Part shown: one piece after another, positions 46,261 to 54,532 of the stretch
Numbering within the stretch: position 1 is the first letter of the stretch
Layout of the letters: each line of letters opens with the position of its first letter
Assembly (NCBI GenBank): GCA_027488155.1
Contig: JAIYCE010000045.1
Location: forward strand, 1-61,359
Origin: Hyphomicrobiales bacterium
Lineage (GTDB): Bacteria; Pseudomonadota; Alphaproteobacteria; Rhizobiales; Beijerinckiaceae
DNA length: 61,359 nt
Direction of reading: 5' to 3'
Translations under genes and position numbers: made by a program
Notes under the pieces: model-generated
What the model saw: the letters and a program-made list of their open reading frames with translations, nothing else
What the model was told of the DNA's origin: nothing
Database searches by the model: none

Positions 46261-47412
46261 TCAGGCGTCTTCGCGCTGGACCGAAAATTTTCGCATCCGT
46301 TCAATGAGGGTTGTCCGCTGATAACCGAGTATGCGCGCTGCACTCGACACCGAGTTAGCCGCTTCCGCTAGGGCAGCCTTGATAAAGGCAACTTCTATTT
46401 CAGCGATGTGATCTTTCAAGCTGAATTCCGGGTTCGCCCTCAAGAACGCGCGCGGATCTGCGAGACCATTGGCGGGGCTTGGATCTGCTGGCGGGTCATC
46501 TGAATCCAAGGCGGATCCCAGCGCGGCCGAAACTAGGCTGAGATCCCCGACCGCTCCCCAAAGGGCCTCGGCTTCCTCTTCGCGGTCGATCTTTTGGCGG
46601 GGGGATACGAGCCGCTGCATCGTCTCGCCATCCACTGTTTCCCCACCGTAAAGTACTCCAGCCCGTTCCAATGTGTTGCGCAGCTGGCGGACATTGCCTG
46701 GCCATTCGGCGTTTTGCAGCGTCTTGATGGCATCCGCGGTGAAGATGGGGAGGGGACCAATGGCTTGCGATTTGAAACGTTCGGCAATGAGCGTCACAAG
46801 TTGCGGAATATCGGCACGGCGGGCTGAAAGGCCTTCCAGCATGATCGGAAAGACATTGATCCGATAGAACAAATCCTCACGGAACTGGCGGTCAGCGATG
46901 AGCTCTTCCAAGTTACGGTGGGTCGCGCAAACAATCCGCACATCGGCCTTGAGCGGTTGCGAGCCGCCAATGCGGGTATAGACCCGTTCTTCTAGGACAC
47001 GCAGCAATTTGACCTGCATGTCATGCGGCATGTCCCCGATTTCGTCGAGGAAGAGGGTGCCGCCTTCAGCCATTTCGATGAGGCCAGCGCGGGTCTTCAC
47101 GGAGCCTGTGTATGCCCCTTTTTCGCTGCCAAAGAGTTCGCCCTCGATCAGATCGCGAGGCACTGCCCCGCAATTCAGAGCGATGAACGGCCCGCTTTCA
47201 CGCCTTGAAAGGCAATGGACCGCGCGGGCCACGAACTCCTTACCACTCCCCGAGGGTCCATTAATAAAGACCGTCGTGGAGAGGGGCGCGACACGGGAGA
47301 CCAGATGCAGCACCTCGCGCATCGAAGCGCTGGGCAGATCCAGATAACGCAGAACATCGTCTTTGGTCACGACGGTGGATACACCCAAAAGTTGCTGTCG
47401 GTTTTTTGACAA
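46261..47412 (-). CDS. fleQ: FleQ-like sigma-54-dependent flagellar activator
   Basis: 383 residues with a TTG start (weak initiation; downstream TTG/GTG alternatives exist). There is no receiver-type N-domain, just about 20 residues before the AAA+ core. Walker A GPSGSGKE (52-59), Walker B GGTLFLDE (117-124), arginine-finger segment FREDLFYRINVFP. The sigma-54 contact loop reads GAYTGS (99-104) instead of GAFTGA. The C-terminal Fis-type helix-turn-helix is SSAARILGYQRTTLIERMRKF (about 356-376). Divergent from the FleT-like gene, as fleQ is in fla1-type systems. It should bind enhancers for flagellar promoters. Confidence 0.82.
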   Translation of the reverse strand: MSKNRQQLLGVSTVVTKDDVLRYLDLPSASMREVLHLVSRVAPLSTTVFINGPSGSGKEFVARAVHCLSRRESGPFIALNCGAVPRDLIEGELFGSEKGAYTGSVKTRAGLIEMAEGGTLFLDEIGDMPHDMQVKLLRVLEERVYTRIGGSQPLKADVRIVCATHRNLEELIADRQFREDLFYRINVFPIMLEGLSARRADIPQLVTLIAERFKSQAIGPLPIFTADAIKTLQNAEWPGNVRQLRNTLERAGVLYGGETVDGETMQRLVSPRQKIDREEEAEALWGAVGDLSLVSAALGSALDSDDPPADPSPANGLADPRAFLRANPEFSLKDHIAEIEVAFIKAALAEAANSVSSAARILGYQRTTLIERMRKFSVQREDA

Positions 47413-47532
47413 AAGCTACAGTTGAGCACAAGGCGGCCCGTCGAGATTCTACCTGCCCATCAACGAAACTTGACCCATACTACGTTTCAATCAACCAAAA
47501 TGAGCGGTTGAGAGGTGCTGGAGTGAAGTTAA

Positions 47533-47546
47533 TTTTATTAATAAAA
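47533..47546. promoter_or_regulatory. AT-rich palindrome between the FleQ-like and FleT-like genes
   Basis: TTTTATTAATAAAA is a perfect 14-bp palindrome, flanked by AGTTAA and TTAACT at the outer edges. It lies about 54 nt before the -24 box of the FleT-like promoter and 121 nt from the FleQ-like start. A candidate activator or nucleoid-protein site; no factor can be named. Confidence 0.4.
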
Positions 47547-47599
47547 TCTTACACTTAACTCTGTCTGCTGGGCCTCATGCCTTGTTGCGCTTGGGCCGC

Positions 47600-47615
47600 T
47601 GGCACGTCTGTTGCT
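47600..47615 (+). promoter_or_regulatory. Sigma-54 promoter of the FleT-like-fliEFGHIJ operon
   Basis: TGGCACGTCTGTTGCT matches the sigma-54 consensus TGGCAC-N5-TTGCT with GG-N10-GC spacing. Transcription should begin near 47626. This makes the upstream TTG (47611) and ATG (47629) unlikely start codons and supports GTG 47653 for the FleT-like gene. Confidence 0.85.
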
Positions 47616-47652
47616 CTCTAGGTCTTCGATGAAGCGACCAGTGGAGAGTGTC

Positions 47653-48816
47653 GTGACTGCAGTGTTGTGCATTACCGACGGAATGATGGATGGCGAAGCA
47701 TGGCTGACCCACCTCCATAGGCGCGGCCATGAGACGAGCACCGCGACCATCGCAACGCTCGCTGGGATCAAGCCGGAATGGTCCCGCTGTGGGTTGCTGC
47801 TAGCCTCCTCTATGCTCAAGAAGATTGCCCGCGATGCCGCTGGTTTTGCGCAAGTCTGCCGTCAGTTGAAAGCCGAGCGGATCGTCATGCTGGATGAACC
47901 CGGCGAGACTTTCGCGCTGAAAGGCGAGTTCAACGGGTCATCGTTGCGTATCACGCCAAGTGCTGACAATTGGCGCTACTCGGCTGAAGTCGTCTCCCGT
48001 TTTCTGGATGAGGAGCAGGGTGTTGCTGTTGGCGACCCCTCAACCTTCAACCTTCTCCGCCTCGCACGCCGCGTTGCTGCGAGCGATGTCACCGTTATGC
48101 TGGTGGGCCCCACAGGCACCGGCAAAGAAGTCTTCTCGCGGTATCTCCACAATTCCTCCAAACGGAACCGCGAGCCTTTTATTGCGATCAATTGTGCGGC
48201 CTTGCCCGACACGATGCTCGAAGCCGTTCTGTTCGGGTATGAGCGCGGCGCCTTCACTGGCGCGCATCATCCCAACAAGGGCATTTTCCGCGCAGCCGAT
48301 GGCGGGACCTTGCTGCTTGACGAAGTATCGGAAATGGCTCTGCCGTTGCAGGCAAAGCTCCTCCGCGTGCTGCAGGAAAAAGAAGTTACGCCGCTCGGAA
48401 GTGCAAAGCCTGTTCCGGTCGATGTTCGCGTTATTGCAACGTCAAACCGCTACATGCTCGAAGAAGTGAAGGCAGGTCGCTTCCGTGAGGATCTCTATTA
48501 CCGTCTCAATGTCTTCCCGCTTGCCACACATGCACTTGCAGAGCGTCCCGGCGATATCCTGCCTATCGCTGTAACGCTGCTTGCCAAACATGCCGGCGGC
48601 TTTCCGAAATTGCCAGAAGTGACCGATGAAGCGATCGAAAAGCTTGAAGGATATGCATGGCCTGGAAATGTCCGCGAGCTTGAAAATGTTCTTCAGCGTG
48701 CCCTCGTCCTCTCGAATGGCAAGCGCATTCAAGGCGAACATTTGATGCTGGACCTTGGTGGCATGCACCGTCCGCGTGACATAGCCGAGCATCCGGCATT
48801 GATGGCCGCTGAGTGA
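47653..48816 (+). CDS. fleT: FleT-like sigma-54 activator without DNA-binding domain
   Basis: 387 residues from GTG 47653, chosen because GGAG is 6 nt upstream and it lies downstream of the predicted transcription start. A roughly 125-residue N-terminal region of unknown fold precedes an AAA+ domain: Walker A GPTGTGKE (152-159), intact sigma-54 loop GAFTGA (199-204), Walker B GGTLLLDE (217-224), FREDLYYRLNVFP, and WPGNVRELENVLQRA. After the AAA+ domain only about 30 residues remain and no Fis helix-turn-helix is present. This matches FleT of Rhodobacter sphaeroides fla1, which heads fliEFGHIJ and works as a hetero-oligomer with FleQ. An FlbD-type identity with lost helix-turn-helix is the alternative. 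Confidence 0.8.
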   Translation: MTAVLCITDGMMDGEAWLTHLHRRGHETSTATIATLAGIKPEWSRCGLLLASSMLKKIARDAAGFAQVCRQLKAERIVMLDEPGETFALKGEFNGSSLRITPSADNWRYSAEVVSRFLDEEQGVAVGDPSTFNLLRLARRVAASDVTVMLVGPTGTGKEVFSRYLHNSSKRNREPFIAINCAALPDTMLEAVLFGYERGAFTGAHHPNKGIFRAADGGTLLLDEVSEMALPLQAKLLRVLQEKEVTPLGSAKPVPVDVRVIATSNRYMLEEVKAGRFREDLYYRLNVFPLATHALAERPGDILPIAVTLLAKHAGGFPKLPEVTDEAIEKLEGYAWPGNVRELENVLQRALVLSNGKRIQGEHLMLDLGGMHRPRDIAEHPALMAAE

Positions 48817-48826
48817 GGATAGAACG

Positions 48827-49129
48827 ATGACAATATCAAGCGTTAATCTTCACAAAGATATTCTGGCAACCGCCAGTAAAGCTCTGAAGCCGCAGGGTAG
48901 TGCGGCGAGTGGAAATTTTGGCGACCATCTCAAAACTGCGCTGACGCAGGTGTCTGCCCTCCAGAACCAGTCCTCAAAAGTGACGCAGGCCTATGAGGCT
49001 GGCGAGGAAGTGGACGTGACGAAGGTCATGTTGGCGCGCGAGAAATCATCCCTCGCGTTTGAGGCAACGATGCAGATCCGAAACAAGCTTCTGAGTGCCT
49101 ACAAAGACATTATTTCGATGCCGGTCTGA
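48827..49129 (+). CDS. fliE: Flagellar basal-body protein FliE
   Basis: 100 residues, the usual length of FliE, which joins the MS ring to the proximal rod. The C-terminal two thirds show the FliE pattern: FGDHLKTALTQVSALQNQSSKVTQAYEAGEEVDVTKVMLAREKSSLAFEATMQIRNKLLSAYKDIISM. Good ribosome-binding site GAGGA before ATG. Directly follows the FleT-like gene in the operon. Confidence 0.93.
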   Translation: MTISSVNLHKDILATASKALKPQGSAASGNFGDHLKTALTQVSALQNQSSKVTQAYEAGEEVDVTKVMLAREKSSLAFEATMQIRNKLLSAYKDIISMPV

Positions 49130-49168
49130 TCGGTGTGTGAACGATAATACGTTTGGGAGAACGGGCCT

Positions 49169-50887
49169 GTGGCTGAAACCAAGTCGATTGCAATGACGGC
49201 ACCTGCGGGCGGCATGGACCCTCTTCGTGGGAAATTGCTCGAAGGCTTCTCCTCGATGCAGGGCTTCATGCGCCAGCCGGCTTTTGTGCGTGCTGCTCCC
49301 ATGATCCTAGTGAGTCTCGTCATTCTGGCGGGGCTTGCACTTATCTACCTCATGCGCGAACCGGCCATGGTGACGCTGTTCCCGAAACTCGGCGACGAGG
49401 ACAAGGCGCAGATCATGCAGGTTCTCGAGGCGCAGGGCATCAAAGCGAAGCTCGATGGCGCAGCCGGTCAGGTCATCGTGCCGCGCGCGGATGTGCATCG
49501 TGCGAAAATGGTTCTTGCTGCAAACGGTCTGCCGAAGGCGGCCGCATCCGGCTATGAATTGCTCACGCAGATGCCGCTGGGCGTCAGCCGTTCCGTTGAG
49601 CAGGCCAAGTTGAAACAGGCACAGGAAAGCGAACTCGCTCGCTCCATCATGGAGATCCGCGACGTTGAAGGCGCGCGCGTCCATTTGGCGATTCCCGAGC
49701 GCACCGCTTTCGTGCGCGATCAAGCGCCGCCATCGGCATCAGTTTTCCTGAAACTTGCGGCCGGCCGCAGCCTGTCGCAGGGGCAGATCCAGTCGATCAC
49801 GCATCTCGTTTCGTCGAGCGTGCCGTTCCTGCCCGTGGCGAATGTGACGGTGGTCGATCAATTTGGCACGTTGCTTACAACGCCGCAGCGGGATAGCGAT
49901 CTCGGCCTGACGGCCCAACAACTCGAACATAAGCTGCGTGTCGAGCGCCTTCTCCGCGAGCGCATCTCAAACTTGCTCACGCCGATTGTTGGCCCGGGAA
50001 ATATTAATTCTGAAGTGAATGTCGATATGGATTTCACGCGTCAGGAACAGACGCGCGAAACTTATGATCCGCAGAGCCAGGCTATCCGCAGCCAGCAGGA
50101 AACGGTACAGGAATCGGCGGACCAACGGGCGCGTGGCGTGCCGGGCGCGACATCCAACCAGCCTCCAACGACGCCACAATTAGCTGCTCAGCCGCCACAG
50201 GCCGGTGCAGCTAATGCGCAGGGCAATTCATCGTCCAACCGCTCGAGTGTCTCGGTTCGCAACTTCGAAGTCAGCCGCGAGGTCCGCTCGGTGCGTCCGG
50301 CGGTCGGCGAGGTGAAGCGCATCTCTGCTGCAGTTCTACTGCGTACCGCAACGGGGGTGGATGCCGAAGGCCGGACCGTTGAAAAGCCGATTTCGGATCA
50401 GGAACGCGAACGTTTGACGTCTCTGTTGCAGGATGCGGTGGGCTTCGATGCCGCTCGTGGTGACAAGTTGACGCTCATTTCCTCCAACTTCGCCGACGAA
50501 GTGAAGTTGCCGGGCAAGAGCTGGTATGATGCGCCTTGGCTGGAAGATGCGATCAAGCAGGTCGTTATTCTTCTGATCCTCGCCGTCATCGTGCTCGGTG
50601 CTCTCAAGCCCTTCCTTAACCGCCTCATGGATGGCGCGATGATCGCGACAGCCCGTGTCGACGAGCCGATCCTGGGAGAAGGCGAATCGATTGAGGTCCG
50701 TGAAGGCGAAACGCTCGAAGATATCAAGGCCCGTCTCAAGCCGAAGAAGTCTGCGATTTCTGCCGAGTTGCTTGATACTGCCAATACCTATGATGATAAG
50801 GTGACTTTGATCCGCATGCTCGTCGGCGACGATGCCGGCCGTGTGACCGCGGTTCTTAAGTCCCTGATCAAGCGCGACCTGCCGTAA
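49169..50887 (+). CDS. fliF: Flagellar MS-ring protein FliF
   Basis: 572 residues with GTG start (GGGAG upstream). Two transmembrane helices, near residues 44-65 (APMILVSLVILAGLALIYLM) and 455-475 (AIKQVVILLILAVIVLGAL), flank a large periplasmic region. FliF signatures: LFPKLGDEDKAQIMQVLEAQGI, YELLTQMPLGVSRSVEQAKLKQAQESELARSIMEIRDVEGARVHLAIPERTAFVRDQAPPSASVFLKL, and the C-terminal FliG-binding tail. A Pro/Gln/Ala-rich disordered insertion occupies about residues 310-365. Confidence 0.95.
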   Translation: MAETKSIAMTAPAGGMDPLRGKLLEGFSSMQGFMRQPAFVRAAPMILVSLVILAGLALIYLMREPAMVTLFPKLGDEDKAQIMQVLEAQGIKAKLDGAAGQVIVPRADVHRAKMVLAANGLPKAAASGYELLTQMPLGVSRSVEQAKLKQAQESELARSIMEIRDVEGARVHLAIPERTAFVRDQAPPSASVFLKLAAGRSLSQGQIQSITHLVSSSVPFLPVANVTVVDQFGTLLTTPQRDSDLGLTAQQLEHKLRVERLLRERISNLLTPIVGPGNINSEVNVDMDFTRQEQTRETYDPQSQAIRSQQETVQESADQRARGVPGATSNQPPTTPQLAAQPPQAGAANAQGNSSSNRSSVSVRNFEVSREVRSVRPAVGEVKRISAAVLLRTATGVDAEGRTVEKPISDQERERLTSLLQDAVGFDAARGDKLTLISSNFADEVKLPGKSWYDAPWLEDAIKQVVILLILAVIVLGALKPFLNRLMDGAMIATARVDEPILGEGESIEVREGETLEDIKARLKPKKSAISAELLDTANTYDDKVTLIRMLVGDDAGRVTAVLKSLIKRDLP

Positions 50888-50896
50888 GAGCGTCCC

Positions 50897-51946
50897 ATGG
50901 CTGAAGCTGCTGTCGAAACCCAAGTTCAAACCCCGGATGATGACGGCCTCTATAAGCTGTTATCCGGTACCCAGAAATGTGCCATTCTCATGTTGCTTCT
51001 GGGTGAGGACGAAGCCGCAGAGATCTTGAAAAATCTCTCGCCGCGTGAAGTGCAGCAGCTCGGGAGTGCAATGTACTCTGTGGCTGATGTCGACCAGAAA
51101 ACCGTCAATCTTGTGCTCGACGAATTTCTGGCAATCATCAAAGCGCAGACGAGCATCGGTCTTTCGGCTGACAGCTATATCCGCCGTACGCTTGTTAAGG
51201 CCCTGGGCGAAGACAAGGCCGGTTCGATTCTGACGCGCATCACGCCGTCGTCGAGCACCAAAGGCATCGAAATTCTCGAATGGATGGATGCTCGATCAAT
51301 CGCCGAAATGATCGAAAACGAGCATCCGCAGATCATTGGTACCATCATCGCGCATCTTGATTATGCGGTGGCTGCCGACGTTCTGAGCCTCCTGCCGGAA
51401 AATCTGCAGGCTGAAGTGCTTCGCCGCGTTGCAACTATCGACTCAGTCCAGCCAGAAGCAATCGCACAGCTCGAGCAGGTCATGCAGCTGCAATTCCAAG
51501 CCAACACATCGCTGCGCGCCTCGAAGATTGGCGGCGTGAAGGCGGCGGCCAAGATCATGAACTTCACGCAGAGCGCGAACGAACAGCGTATCATGCGCGA
51601 CCTCTTGAAGTCCGATAAGGATCTGATGACGAACATTCAGGAAAATATGTTCGTCTTCGAAAATCTCATCGCGGTCGACGACAAATCGCTGGGCGTCCTC
51701 TTGCGCAATGTCGAGCCGGAAAATCTGGCCATCGCCCTCAAGGGTGCCGACGAGCGGCTGCGCGACAAGATTCTCGGCTGTATGTCTCAGCGTGCGGCAG
51801 CATCGATCATCGATGAAATGGAAGCCAAGGGCCCAATGCGCGTGTCCGAAGTGCAGGAAGCGCAGAAGAAGATCATAGCAACAGCCCGTAAGTTGTCCGA
51901 CGCCGGCACGATGGTGCTAGCGGGCCGCGGGGACGATTATGTCTAA
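50897..51946 (+). CDS. fliG: Flagellar motor switch protein FliG
   Basis: 349 residues in the standard FliG N-M-C layout. Signatures: GTQKCAILMLLLGEDEAAEILKNLSPREVQQLGSAMYSV, LEWMDARSIAEMIENEHPQIIGTIIAHLDYAVAADVLSLLP (middle domain), and the C-terminal torque region VFENLIAVDDKSLGVLLRNVEPENLAIALKGADERLRDKILGCMSQRAAASIIDEME, with the charged residues facing MotA. It overlaps fliH by 8 bp (ATGTCTAA). Confidence 0.96.
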   Translation: MAEAAVETQVQTPDDDGLYKLLSGTQKCAILMLLLGEDEAAEILKNLSPREVQQLGSAMYSVADVDQKTVNLVLDEFLAIIKAQTSIGLSADSYIRRTLVKALGEDKAGSILTRITPSSSTKGIEILEWMDARSIAEMIENEHPQIIGTIIAHLDYAVAADVLSLLPENLQAEVLRRVATIDSVQPEAIAQLEQVMQLQFQANTSLRASKIGGVKAAAKIMNFTQSANEQRIMRDLLKSDKDLMTNIQENMFVFENLIAVDDKSLGVLLRNVEPENLAIALKGADERLRDKILGCMSQRAAASIIDEMEAKGPMRVSEVQEAQKKIIATARKLSDAGTMVLAGRGDDYV

Positions 51947-52715
51947 GGATAATCGCGCCCTCAAATTTGAGGAGATCAAGCAGCTCCTCAAAAAAGACGG
52001 GAATTTTGTTCAAGACACGCGTTTTGAACGGACGCCCGATCCGTCGTTCAAGCCGTGGGGGAAGCAAAGCTTCCGTGTCATCAATGAATTCGTGCCGGAG
52101 CCTGAGCCCGAAGCGGTTACTCCATCGCGTGAGGATGCGCCAGAGGCTGAATTGGCTGCGACCATCGTGGAAGAGGCGACCGCCAGCGAATTACCACCAC
52201 CTCCGCCGCCACCGGTAGAAACAGAAACACCGCCAGATCCACAGGCAATTATTGCCGCGCTTGAACAGGCACGCGAGGATGGACGGGCGCTCGGCTATCA
52301 ACAAGGGCTCGACGCAGCAAAGCGTGAATTAGGTGATGCATTGGGCCTCATCCGCAAGATGGAAGCGGAACTGACAATGCTAAGTGCTGAAGCCCTAGAC
52401 CGTAACGCAACGGCCATGGCGCAACATGTCCGCCGCTTGGCACAAGAGCTATTCGGTACGACTTTCGCACAAATGCCAGAGGCCTTCGTTGAACGTATCC
52501 GTAACGCGGCGGAAATGTTCACTAAGGCCAGTACCGATTTTACTATTTTCTTAAGCCCCCGTGATCTCCATACGCTTGAAACTGCGCTCAAAAAAGAGCC
52601 GATCTTCACAAATATTCGAGTGATGGAAGACGACGAACTACCTTCGGGTGCATTCCGCCTCGCCTCGCGCGATCTTGATTATGAAGACACTCCCGAAATG
52701 GATGGTACGCTATGA
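51939..52715 (+). CDS. fliH: Flagellar export ATPase regulator FliH
   Basis: 258 residues, soluble. It begins with a basic N-terminus, followed by a Glu/Pro-rich segment with a run of prolines (about residues 88-94), then a helical domain with GYQQGLDAAKRELGDALGLIRKMEAELTMLSAEALDRNATAMAQHVRRLAQELFG, typical of FliH/HrpE. FliH regulates the FliI ATPase and links it to the C-ring. Identification rests on helical pattern plus position between fliG and fliI, since FliH diverges fast. Confidence 0.82.
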   Translation: MSKDNRALKFEEIKQLLKKDGNFVQDTRFERTPDPSFKPWGKQSFRVINEFVPEPEPEAVTPSREDAPEAELAATIVEEATASELPPPPPPPVETETPPDPQAIIAALEQAREDGRALGYQQGLDAAKRELGDALGLIRKMEAELTMLSAEALDRNATAMAQHVRRLAQELFGTTFAQMPEAFVERIRNAAEMFTKASTDFTIFLSPRDLHTLETALKKEPIFTNIRVMEDDELPSGAFRLASRDLDYEDTPEMDGTL

Positions 52716-54040
52716 TGGCCGACGCCTCAGCCGTTCTTGAACGCAAACTAGCGTCGATCCAGGCGGGTCGCCGCGTTAATGCAGCAGGGCGTGTACGTCG
52801 TTATGACGGCCAGATTGTTCACGCAAGCGCGTTTCCAGTTTCGGTTGGCAATCAATGCCGCATCGCCTGTGAAAACGGGCAATGGACGGAAGCCGAAGTC
52901 ATTGGGTTTCTCGATGATTACACCGTGATGGTACTGACCGGAGGCAATGCGCCTCTGTTAGCTGGCGCACGGGTTGAAACCACGACGCGAGCGGACGTTG
53001 TTCCTGTCGGCGATGGTTTGTTGGGACGCGTGTTCGATGGTGCCGGCAATCCGCTCGATGGTCATGGCGCGCCGCACCTTGATGCCGCATGGCCGTTGCG
53101 CGGTGAAAAGGTCAATCCTCTGCGCCGCAAGCCGGTGCGTGAATCGCTTGATACTGGCGTGCGCGCAATCAATGGCCTGTTGACGCTCGGTCGCGGTCAG
53201 AAGGTCGGCATCGTGGCGGGTTCGGGCGTTGGTAAATCTTCCCTTTTGTCCTGTATCGCGCGTTTTACGACAGCCGATGTTGTCGTGATCGGCCTGATCG
53301 GTGAGCGCGGCCGTGAAGTGGCCGGTTTCGTCGAGGAATTATCGCAGCATCCCTCCTTTGCGCATACGGTGATGGTGGCGGTACCTGCCGATCAGTCGCC
53401 GGTGCTGCGCATCCGCGGCGTTCATCGCGCCACGGCCTATGCCGAATATTTCCGCTCGCGTGGCAAGAACGTATTGCTGATGATCGACTCGCTGACGCGC
53501 GTCGCACATGCGCAGCGCGAACTCGGTCTTGCCTTGGGTGAACATCCGACAACTAAAGGCTATCCGCCGTCGGTCATATCGCTCATCGGCTCGGTTCTCG
53601 AGCGCTCTGGACTTGATTCGCAAACAGGCGGTTCGGTGACTGGCATCTACACCGTCCTTGCCGATGGCGACGACACAACGAACGATCCGATCGTCGATGC
53701 TTCACGCGCCATTCTCGATGGCCATATCGTGCTGTCGCGCAAACAGGCCGAACAGGGCATTTTTCCAGCCATCGATGTGAATGCTTCGATCAGCCGTACG
53801 ATGACTGATTGCGTCTCGCCTGCACACATGCAGCGCGCCCGCCGTTTCCGCCGCTATTTGAGCCTTTGGGATCAGAACCGCGATCTCATGCTGCTCGGTG
53901 GTTATCAGACCGGGCAGGATCCTGAACTCGATATGGCGTTTCAGATTTACCCACAGCTCGTCGGCTTCATCAGCCAGGGGATGCAGGAGCGCTCCACGCT
54001 GGTTGAAACCGACGCCAGATTGCAATCGATTCTGCCGTGA
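52712..54040 (+). CDS. fliI: Flagellum-specific ATPase FliI
   Basis: 442 residues. The core shows Walker A AGSGVGKSSLL, Walker B NVLLMIDSLTRVAHAQREL, and the F1-beta/FliI-type segments LGRVFDGAGNPLDGHGAPHLDAAWPLRGEKVNPLRRKPVRESLDTGVRAINGLLTLGRGQKVGIV and PAIDVNASISRTMTD. It energises type III export of flagellar subunits. It overlaps fliH by ATGA and fliJ by GTGA. Confidence 0.96.
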   Translation: MMADASAVLERKLASIQAGRRVNAAGRVRRYDGQIVHASAFPVSVGNQCRIACENGQWTEAEVIGFLDDYTVMVLTGGNAPLLAGARVETTTRADVVPVGDGLLGRVFDGAGNPLDGHGAPHLDAAWPLRGEKVNPLRRKPVRESLDTGVRAINGLLTLGRGQKVGIVAGSGVGKSSLLSCIARFTTADVVVIGLIGERGREVAGFVEELSQHPSFAHTVMVAVPADQSPVLRIRGVHRATAYAEYFRSRGKNVLLMIDSLTRVAHAQRELGLALGEHPTTKGYPPSVISLIGSVLERSGLDSQTGGSVTGIYTVLADGDDTTNDPIVDASRAILDGHIVLSRKQAEQGIFPAIDVNASISRTMTDCVSPAHMQRARRFRRYLSLWDQNRDLMLLGGYQTGQDPELDMAFQIYPQLVGFISQGMQERSTLVETDARLQSILP

Positions 54041-54447
54041 CACGCGCGCGCGCCCTCGCTGTCGTTGCGCTTAAGCGCAAGATTGCGCTGAACGCCGTCC
54101 GCCGCGAGGCGGCCCGACTGGCGGAGGAGATCCAGCGGCTCGAATCCCGCCTTGCACAGGTGGCCGAACTCTCCGCGTCCTACCGCGAACATCTCGCGAT
54201 GCCAGGCCTCAACCCGATGGAGTTCCGCTCGACAGTGCAGATCCTCGCGCGCCTCAACGAGCGCAAAGAGGTCGATGGTGCACGCCGGGAGATCCTTGAC
54301 GTCGAACGGGTGCGCCTCGCCGGGATGCTGGCCGAATGCAAACGCCAGATCGATCGATTGCAGGAAGAAGAATTGGCCGCCCGCCGCGCTGAGCGGCTCG
54401 AAAAGGAAGCGCGCCGCGAGGCCCTGATGCCCGCCCGCCGGCTCTGA
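54037..54447 (+). CDS. fliJ: Flagellar protein FliJ
   Basis: 136 residues, almost entirely alpha-helical coiled coil (RREAARLAEEIQRLESRLAQVAELSASYREHL and ILDVERVRLAGMLAECKRQIDRLQEEELAARRAERLEKEARREAL), as expected of FliJ, the stalk that binds the FliI hexamer. GTG start overlapping fliI. It is the last gene of the FleT-like-fliEFGHIJ unit: its stop codon is immediately followed by the fliK sigma-54 promoter. Confidence 0.85.
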   Translation: MTRARALAVVALKRKIALNAVRREAARLAEEIQRLESRLAQVAELSASYREHLAMPGLNPMEFRSTVQILARLNERKEVDGARREILDVERVRLAGMLAECKRQIDRLQEEELAARRAERLEKEARREALMPARRL

Positions 54448-54463
54448 TGGCACGTGACTTGCT
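54448..54463 (+). promoter_or_regulatory. Sigma-54 promoter of the fliK-flhB operon
   Basis: TGGCACGTGACTTGCT begins on the first base after the fliJ stop and matches TGGCAC-N5-TTGCT with GG-N10-GC. The transcription start should be near 54474, which is only a few bases before a hairpin-plus-T-tract (54479-54499), leaving about 60 nt of leader to the fliK ATG at 54533. Confidence 0.85.
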
Positions 54464-54478
54464 CAAAAGACTGTGATG

Positions 54479-54499
54479 GCCGTCAACTGACGGCTTTTT
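54479..54499 (+). terminator. Intrinsic-type terminator in the fliJ-fliK gap
   Basis: GCCGTC (54479-54484), a 4-nt loop and GACGGC (54489-54494), extendable by one A-T pair, are followed by five T (54495-54499). It should end transcripts coming from fliJ. Because it starts about 5 nt after the predicted fliK start, it lies within the 5' leader of the fliK mRNA, where the hairpin would form too early to terminate its own transcript. Confidence 0.65.
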
Positions 54500-54532
54500 G
54501 ACAGTCGTGTGAGGCATTTGCGCGTGCAGGCC

